Shown here: positions 7,501 to 11,672 of the stretch, one piece after another
Layout of the letters: each line of letters begins with the position of its first letter
Numbering within the stretch: the stretch's first letter is position 1
Origin: JBFJVZ01 sp041623895
GTDB lineage: Bacteria; Planctomycetota; Planctomycetia; Pirellulales; Pirellulaceae
Length of the DNA: 11,672 nt
NCBI GenBank assembly: GCA_041623895.1
Contig: JBFJVZ010000246.1
Location: 1 to 11,672 of the forward strand
Direction: 5' to 3'
Position numbers and translations under genes: made by a program
The notes under the pieces: model-generated
What the model was told of the DNA's origin: nothing
The model's input: the letters and a program-made list of their open reading frames with translations, nothing else
Databases searched by the model: none

Positions 7501-10500
7501 ATACCTCTGCTGGTGATGGCAGTGTTCATATCACCAATCCGTTTGGCGGCCTGGAAATCGACCAGGTCAATGCCGGCAACGGCGTCGTTCGTATCTCTGC
7601 CGATCAAATCGATGACGCGGCCGTTGACACACTGACCGACTTCACTGCCAGCCGTCTCGTGCTCGAAGCAGAATCGGGAATCGGATCCCTGCGTCCGTTG
7701 GAGTTGTTTTCGCTCCAGCGCTTGAGCGCCGCAACCGACAGCGGTGGTATCAACTTGGATTGGACGGCTACCGGCAACACCGTTGTCGAACAACTCGTTG
7801 CCGGCTCCGGCGGTATCGTTCTGACCCAGCGCGGCGCGCAGACTTTGGACATCGAAATCCTCGAAAACCTGTCGGGCCCCGTGAACATTCTCAGCCAAGA
7901 TGGCTCGATCGACATCGCCGCGGGATCGCTGATTTCAGCGGACACGATTCGAATCGATGCGGCCCGTGATTTGTCGATTGATCGTTCAATTCAAACCACC
8001 GGCGGTGGCTTGACATTGCAGTCCGGACAAAGCCTGCTCCTGCTCGGCAGTTTGGACACCTCCGCTGTCGGAGCGGCGGGCGTGATTCTGGTGACAAGCC
8101 CGTCACTGACATTCAACAACGCGCAACTTACCAGCGAAGGCGCAATGATCACGGTCGTCGGCAACCTGATCGTCGACGGTGAAGTGCGCATCGATTCAGG
8201 CAACGCCCAAACTGCAACACGCGCTGGGAATATCGAGTTCAGGCAAGCCATTAGCGGAGCAGATGCCGCTGGCGACCGTCTCGTGATCGATGCGCGGGGC
8301 AGCGATTTAAATGGCAACGTCACCGTGGGCGGACCGGTCGGAGAGGTTGGCGGAATCCTTGCAGCCCGCGACCTGAATGGATTGGACGTTCACGGCAACA
8401 TCATCACGATTGACTCGATTGGCGTCACCAGCGGCGACATCCAGCTAAGTGGATCGGAAGTTCGGCTGACGGGAAACCGGTTGCGCACAAGCGGCTCGGG
8501 CGATCTCCAAGTCAATGCTCCGCTGGTTCTGCCTGAAGGTGGAATTGCGATCACAGCAGCCGGCTCGGTGTTGTTCCGCAATGATGTCACGGGTGTTGCC
8601 AACACGGGAATACTCGATATCACAGCCGGCGAAGACTTCATCGTTGACGGAGCTATCGGTACGCTCGCTGGCCTGGTCGGCGAAGCCTCTGGCACGACTC
8701 GCTTATTTAGTTCCGTTCAGGTTGCCGGCGATATCACACTCAGCGGCCAAATCATTGAATTGTTTTCACCGTCGATTGAGGCATCAGGCAATGTCGTCTT
8801 CGCAAACGATGTTGCTTTCAAAGCCGAATCGCAGCTTGACGCCAATCAGGTTCGGTTTGATGGTGTTGTCAGCGTCGATCCTTTGCGAACCACCGAAGTT
8901 ACGGCATCGGTTGTCGATTCACCCATCGCAACCGAATTGGTCAAGCTTGGCGATGGAACTCTTGTTCTGATTGGCTCAAGCCCATTGACGCAGGACACGC
9001 GTGTCACTGCCGGAACATTGCGTCTGTTCGGTATTTTTGGGGCCGCAGCCAGCAACATCGTTGTTGCCAACGGCGCGCGGCTGGAAGGCGATGCGGTTTC
9101 GGAATCAAACCTGGCGGTAGAAAGCAACGGTACGGTTGGACCTGGAACGATCAGCACGGCGAGCGGTGACGATACCGCATCATTAGTCGTCTCTTCATTG
9201 CAGTTGGCGGCCAATAGTACGTTCGAGGTGGCTCTTGACGGCGCCGTCGCGGGCAGCGACTTCGATCAAATCGTGATCAATGCAAATGATGCAGCTGATG
9301 GGTCCGTCATGCTTGACGGCTCCTTACTTGATTTCTCGCTTGGGTTTGTGCCCGGGGCGGACACCGAGTTTGTCCTGATCGATAACGATGGAACCGACGC
9401 GATCGACGGTCGTTTCCGTACTTTGTTCGGTACCGACGGCTCGCTACTGCCAGTCGCGCGGTCGCTGGAAGAAGGCGGTGTTGTTTTTGACACGACCATC
9501 GGAACTGCTGAATCAGCATACATCACCTATTTCGGCGGTGATGGCAATGATGTTGCCATCGTGGTCGGCGGCGACCACACCGTTCAGAGTCAAGGAGTGA
9601 CGCTGGTATCGCGGCGCGGATCGAACTTGGAAATCCGCGTCGGTGATTCGCTGGCTGCGGCACAAGCGGCAAGTCCTACGGTCCGACCGATCGCCGGACT
9701 GAATGGCAATCAGTTGCGGATCGAAGGCTCATCGGGCGATGATCAGCTTTTCATCGATTTTGATCAATTTGTGAATCCCCACAGCATCAACTTCGACGGC
9801 GCGATTGTCTTCACCGGGCAAAATGGAGGTGCTGACCAAGACCGATTGGTCGTCTTTGATTCAGATTTGCAAACCGAAGATGCTGTCGATTCAGTGACGT
9901 ACCAATCGTTGGCGGCTCGCTCGGGTGTCATCAATATCAGTGCCGAAGGGAACTTGCCCAAGGTCCTGATCGAGTTTTCGGGTTCCGAAATCGTTGATCA
10001 GTTGATCGATGCCGGCCAAATTCAGCTATTGACGTCTGATCTTGGTGAAACGTTGATCATCGATCGGGATAGTGCGTCACCAAACCTGAATGAAATCCAG
10101 ACTCTTGTCGGCTCCGCGGAAGGAACGGTGTTCACGATTCCGGGAGCCCGGCAAAAGTTTTCAATTCTTGGCGGCAGCGGAGACGACACATTCAGCTTCA
10201 ACGGAATTGGGGACGGCTTTTCGGCCGCGCTGGAAGTGATCGGCGATGGTGGTTCGGATCGTCTCACGATTGCGACTCCGATGACCCTGGGCAGTGCAGC
10301 AGTCACGGGCGACCTGCTGCTCAGCGCAGAGTCGGTTCAGATCAGCGATTCGATCAGCACGACCGGAGGCGCGACCGATGGCACCGTGATGATCGATGGC
10401 GGTAGCGAAATTGTGATCGGACCGGGAACAGTTTCATCCGGCACTGCGCCGATATTGATCGACGGCAACGGTGGCAGGATTGATACAACAACAGGCACTC

Positions 10501-11672
10501 TGGACAGTCTTGACTCTGTGCTGATTCGCGATGCAGCCGCTGTGATTCTGGGAAATGTTGATTCGCCCGCTGGCACGTTGACGCTGGGAGTCGACCGTGA
10601 CATCACCGGCTCGGTAACACAAGCTACCGGCACGAGCGTTGTTGCTGGACGATTGAACGGATCCACAAACGGTTTCATCGATTTGTCAAACTCCGCCAAC
10701 GAATTTGCGGAACTGGACGCTTTATCCAATGGCGAGATTTCGATTAGCGACAGCAGCGGTGATTTACGATTGATCCGCGTCGATTCGGGCGATAATGACA
10801 TCACCATTTCCACGGTGGGAACGGCGTTACTGGCATCCGCAATCCAATCGCCCGGTAGTGTCATCCAGATCGATGCCGGGCAAGCGATCCGCGATTTCGA
10901 TTCAGCCGATACAACGGCCAAGATCACAGCGGATATGGTCAAACTGACTGCCGGCGGCGGCGGAATAGGTCAAGACGGAGCCTTCGAGATCAGCGCGGAC
11001 GTCTTGACGATTGATACATCCTCCGGCGACGGTAACGTGAACGTGGCCAATCCATTTGGCAACCTGCGAATCGATCAAGTCAACGCCGGCAGTGGTGTTG
11101 TGCAAGTTTCTGCAGTCCAGATTGACGATGCCGGAAACGATTCATTTGCTGACTTCACCGCAAGTCGTCTCGTCCTGAATGCACAAACGGGAATCGGCCG
11201 CGCTGGAGCTTTGGAGTTGCTGGACGTGGCACGTTTGAGTGCCCGAACTGATAGCGGCGGTATCAGCCTGGACTGGGCGACCTTCGGCGACACCGTCATC
11301 GAAGAATTGATCGCCGGGTCCGGTGGCATCATGCTGACACAGCGCGGTGCAGATACCTTGGACATTCAAGTCCTCGAGAACCCCTCGGGAGTGGTCAATA
11401 TTGTTAGTGTCGACGGCGCGATCGATATTGCGGCCGGACCGTTGATCACTGCCGACAACCTTCGTATCCAAGCACATCGCGCGCTGTCGATTGAACGTTC
11501 GATAAGCACGTCGGGCGGTCCGCTGATGCTGGGTTCTGATGACAGCATCGTGCTTTCCGGCGACCTGGCTACGACAGCAGCGGGCAGCACCGGGGTGATC
11601 ACAATCTCGGCTCCACAAATCCAATGGAATGATGCTGAGCTGACGACCGCTGGCGCGGACATCACCGTGGCC
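4572..11672 (+). CDS. giant LEPR-XLL repeat surface/secreted protein, 3' end outside window
   Basis: One frame is open without a stop from 4404 to the last base; from ATG 4572 it gives 2367 codons and continues. Near the N-terminus is RSLEPRFVLNA (residues 7-17), the LEPR-XLL signature of very long planctomycete proteins. The rest is large repeats (units from 4698, 6054 and 9576) of beta-strand-rich sequence. It is rich in Gly, Asp, Ser, Thr, Ile and Val, acidic, with few Lys, and I saw no Cys codon. C-type blocks end in YITYFGGDGNDVAIV; one autotransporter-type beta-strand motif lies at residues 1453-1487. Single D-G-N-D/G-S-G-D-D stretches suggest calcium sites but form no RTX array. The family is thought to be exported and extracellular; an adhesin or surface-fibre role is inference. 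Start is uncertain: no clear ribosome site precedes 4572, and an upstream TTG would add a basic Arg/Pro-rich lead typical before LEPR. It is divergent from the secA-like pair. Confidence 0.9.
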   Translation, partial: MYAPAVRSLEPRFVLNATAEWSFLADSLIDQASLTSAAVTTDTTIASEGVTLISRSADNLEIRTGDQLSTALAATPVIKSIASLNAGSLNVIGTATTDDLLMIDVDQFVDPGGISFEGLIEFAGGRGVGQDQLSLLDSNPSTDDSFQRLSYKFLIGASRTGEIIADSGVAPSSFELRFTEVELIDQLVDTNRLEIEATFRPDRFTIENATSPGLNQISTVIDDQSGPLLTITNPRESFLIQNLENDDEVVINSVDDDFHAAVEIDGQEGNDDIVIAGDLLLGSGSVPGDLDLRAESIQILGSIDTTAGNPDGTVTFAADSIVNVSGSIDTGTSDVVVTNGARLEGGGNIVADVVVENGGSVGSIRVGSLEFRNDGQLQVQIDGPEAGVDYDQVVINPADGVDGAVTINGGLLDLSFGFAPAPSSEFVLIDNDGTDNINGRFRTFLDTDGTLLAVSRELDEGDVVLDTSSGIAESAYITYFGGDGNDVAIVTGGDLTVTSQGVTIISRQGTNLEIHIGDTVANALAASPIVRQIAGFAGNQLRIEGTAAIDDQLFIDVDRLIDPTGINFAGTIVFAGNEGLADEDKLVVFDSDLSTNDSADAISFASLALPEAGVMIVDLQGNAPDIDIQYSGTEFVDQLIGAREISMTMSVRAETLLIDRDPVSPNLNQIQTIVDTTPGTVFTTINPTEQFSIFTGSGNDNIQFNGISSSFSAALQVIGTDGLNTITVATPLTLGNAGVTGNVHLSADVIQIVESISTTNGVTDGSVLLEGSSEIVIGAATISSGDAPILIDGNDGTIDTAAGTIRSFDSVTIRDASSVLLGSVLTSGGTLTLGFDRDISGPVTQAGGSSIIARRLTASTNSSIELSDPSNQFQVLDRIIASGAITIADGAGNLQLIGIDSGGNDITVSTVGTAVLETAIQSPGASVQIDAGQAIRDFDPADTTAKIIADTVILTAGSGGIGQTGALEVNANVLSVDTSAGDGSVHITNPFGGLEIDQVNAGNGVVRISADQIDDAAVDTLTDFTASRLVLEAESGIGSLRPLELFSLQRLSAATDSGGINLDWTATGNTVVEQLVAGSGGIVLTQRGAQTLDIEILENLSGPVNILSQDGSIDIAAGSLISADTIRIDAARDLSIDRSIQTTGGGLTLQSGQSLLLLGSLDTSAVGAAGVILVTSPSLTFNNAQLTSEGAMITVVGNLIVDGEVRIDSGNAQTATRAGNIEFRQAISGADAAGDRLVIDARGSDLNGNVTVGGPVGEVGGILAARDLNGLDVHGNIITIDSIGVTSGDIQLSGSEVRLTGNRLRTSGSGDLQVNAPLVLPEGGIAITAAGSVLFRNDVTGVANTGILDITAGEDFIVDGAIGTLAGLVGEASGTTRLFSSVQVAGDITLSGQIIELFSPSIEASGNVVFANDVAFKAESQLDANQVRFDGVVSVDPLRTTEVTASVVDSPIATELVKLGDGTLVLIGSSPLTQDTRVTAGTLRLFGIFGAAASNIVVANGARLEGDAVSESNLAVESNGTVGPGTISTASGDDTASLVVSSLQLAANSTFEVALDGAVAGSDFDQIVINANDAADGSVMLDGSLLDFSLGFVPGADTEFVLIDNDGTDAIDGRFRTLFGTDGSLLPVARSLEEGGVVFDTTIGTAESAYITYFGGDGNDVAIVVGGDHTVQSQGVTLVSRRGSNLEIRVGDSLAAAQAASPTVRPIAGLNGNQLRIEGSSGDDQLFIDFDQFVNPHSINFDGAIVFTGQNGGADQDRLVVFDSDLQTEDAVDSVTYQSLAARSGVINISAEGNLPKVLIEFSGSEIVDQLIDAGQIQLLTSDLGETLIIDRDSASPNLNEIQTLVGSAEGTVFTIPGARQKFSILGGSGDDTFSFNGIGDGFSAALEVIGDGGSDRLTIATPMTLGSAAVTGDLLLSAESVQISDSISTTGGATDGTVMIDGGSEIVIGPGTVSSGTAPILIDGNGGRIDTTTGTLDSLDSVLIRDAAAVILGNVDSPAGTLTLGVDRDITGSVTQATGTSVVAGRLNGSTNGFIDLSNSANEFAELDALSNGEISISDSSGDLRLIRVDSGDNDITISTVGTALLASAIQSPGSVIQIDAGQAIRDFDSADTTAKITADMVKLTAGGGGIGQDGAFEISADVLTIDTSSGDGNVNVANPFGNLRIDQVNAGSGVVQVSAVQIDDAGNDSFADFTASRLVLNAQTGIGRAGALELLDVARLSARTDSGGISLDWATFGDTVIEELIAGSGGIMLTQRGADTLDIQVLENPSGVVNIVSVDGAIDIAAGPLITADNLRIQAHRALSIERSISTSGGPLMLGSDDSIVLSGDLATTAAGSTGVITISAPQIQWNDAELTTAGADITVA
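4596..4616 (+). other. LEPR-XLL signature in giant protein
   Basis: The codons read L-E-P-R-F-V-L, followed by N-A-T-A-E-W. This matches the LEPR-XLL N-terminal signature of long planctomycete proteins, where it follows a short basic segment. Here the preceding in-frame sequence is also basic and Pro-rich (R-A-E-R-M-Y-A-P-A-V-R-S). It is thought to be a targeting or sorting element because the proteins share little else; that function is not proven. Confidence 0.85.
4698..6053 (+). repeat. internal repeat unit 1 (short form, A-C) of giant protein
   Basis: This 1356-nt unit aligns with unit 2 over its first ~750 nt at an almost constant offset (1356 then 1359 nt). Shared marks are EGVTLISR...NLEI, a D-x-D-Q-F-V-D-P stretch, SPGLNQI and the QILGSIDTT segment. 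It then passes directly to block C (from 5586, NGARLEG to GGDGNDVAIV). The ~2.1 kb B block and the autotransporter-type motif found in unit 2 are absent, with the junction near 5555-5585. Confidence 0.85.
6054..9575 (+). repeat. internal repeat unit 2 (full form, A-B-C) of giant protein
   Basis: This unit is exactly 3522 nt (1174 codons) from the start of its A block to the start of unit 3. Block A (about 6054-6850) has QGVTIISR, NLEIHIGD, GNQLRIEG, DQLFIDVD and LLIDRD. Block B (about 6850-8930) has features such as NDITVSTVGTA, QIDAGQAIRDFD, NPFGGLEIDQVNAG, TDSGGINLDW and TQRGAQTLDI. An autotransporter-type motif (8928-9032) and block C (9069-9575) follow. Confidence 0.9.
8928..9032 (+). other. 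autotransporter-associated beta-strand motif in giant protein
   Basis: The 35 residues fit the pattern L-x-K-x-G-x-G-T-L-x-L-x-G ... T-x-V-x-A-G-T-L-R-L (here VKLGDGTLVLIG then TRVTAGTLRLFG), the passenger-associated repeat known from autotransporter beta-helices. Block C follows with NGARLEG and a G-T-V-G-P-G-T-I turn, the usual companion pattern. Only one copy is visible in the window; unit 1 lacks it. Confidence 0.8.
9576..11672 (+). repeat. internal repeat unit 3 (A-B, cut by window edge) of giant protein
   Basis: This unit is collinear with unit 2 over the whole 2.1 kb visible, with offsets of 3522, 3516 and 3513 nt at successive landmarks, so only a few codons have been gained or lost. 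Landmarks include QGVTLVSR, GNQLRIEG, LIIDRD, NDITISTVGTA, QIDAGQAIRDFD, NPFGNLRIDQVNAG and TQRGADTLDI. The nucleotide copies differ mostly at third positions, so the duplication is old and the protein sequence has been kept. Its remaining B block and block C should lie beyond the window. Confidence 0.9.

Noticed and set aside
5280..11665. Many long minus-strand open frames under the giant gene
   Set aside because: They mirror the codon bias of the plus-strand gene, share its repeat pattern and show no recognisable protein features.
4572..11672. CRISPR-like or short tandem DNA repeat
   Set aside because: The repetition is on the kilobase scale, in frame and diverged at third positions, so it is protein domain duplication.

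Overview
The window looks like chromosomal DNA from a planctomycete, most likely of the Pirellulaceae (Rhodopirellula-like). Three independent signs support this. The first is a prepilin-type DUF1559 protein with the hallmark N- and C-terminal signatures of that planctomycete family. The second is an LEPR-XLL N-terminal signature on a giant surface or secreted protein. The third is a moderately GC-rich, GATC-rich sequence with weak Shine-Dalgarno motifs. This assignment is by recognition, not by database search.

Layout: 44-1072 (minus) is the DUF1559 pseudopilin-like gene. It is preceded by a 0.48 kb non-coding stretch that holds a Fur-box-like palindrome (1233-1251) and, next to the end of the following gene, a perfect 15-bp inverted repeat (1468-1534). 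Then come two minus-strand genes only 11 bp apart, probably one transcript: 4094-3300, a small secreted protein with a Cys-containing C-terminal domain, followed by 3288-1555, a SecA-like ATPase. The SecA-like protein keeps the complete motor but stops where the helical scaffold, wing, two-helix finger and zinc tail would begin. A 0.48 kb divergent intergenic region separates them from a plus-strand giant gene. That gene starts near 4572 and is open without a stop to the last base of the window (2367 codons and continuing).

The giant protein begins with the LEPR-XLL signature and then consists of large internal repeats. Unit 1 (4698-6053) is a short form, built as block A then block C. Unit 2 (6054-9575, exactly 3522 nt) is a full form: A, a ~2.1 kb core block B, an autotransporter-type beta-strand motif, then C. 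Unit 3 (9576 onward) repeats A and B and is cut off by the window edge. The sequence is rich in Gly/Asp/Ser/Thr/Ile/Val, acidic, nearly Lys-free and apparently Cys-free. This is the composition expected of a very long extracellular beta-solenoid, probably an adhesin or cell-surface fibre.

How they may work together (inference): a finger-less SecA paralogue co-transcribed with a small secreted protein, head-to-head with a giant LEPR-XLL protein, suggests a dedicated export or assembly arrangement for that giant protein. The sequence shows the gene order and the domain losses; it does not show the functional link.
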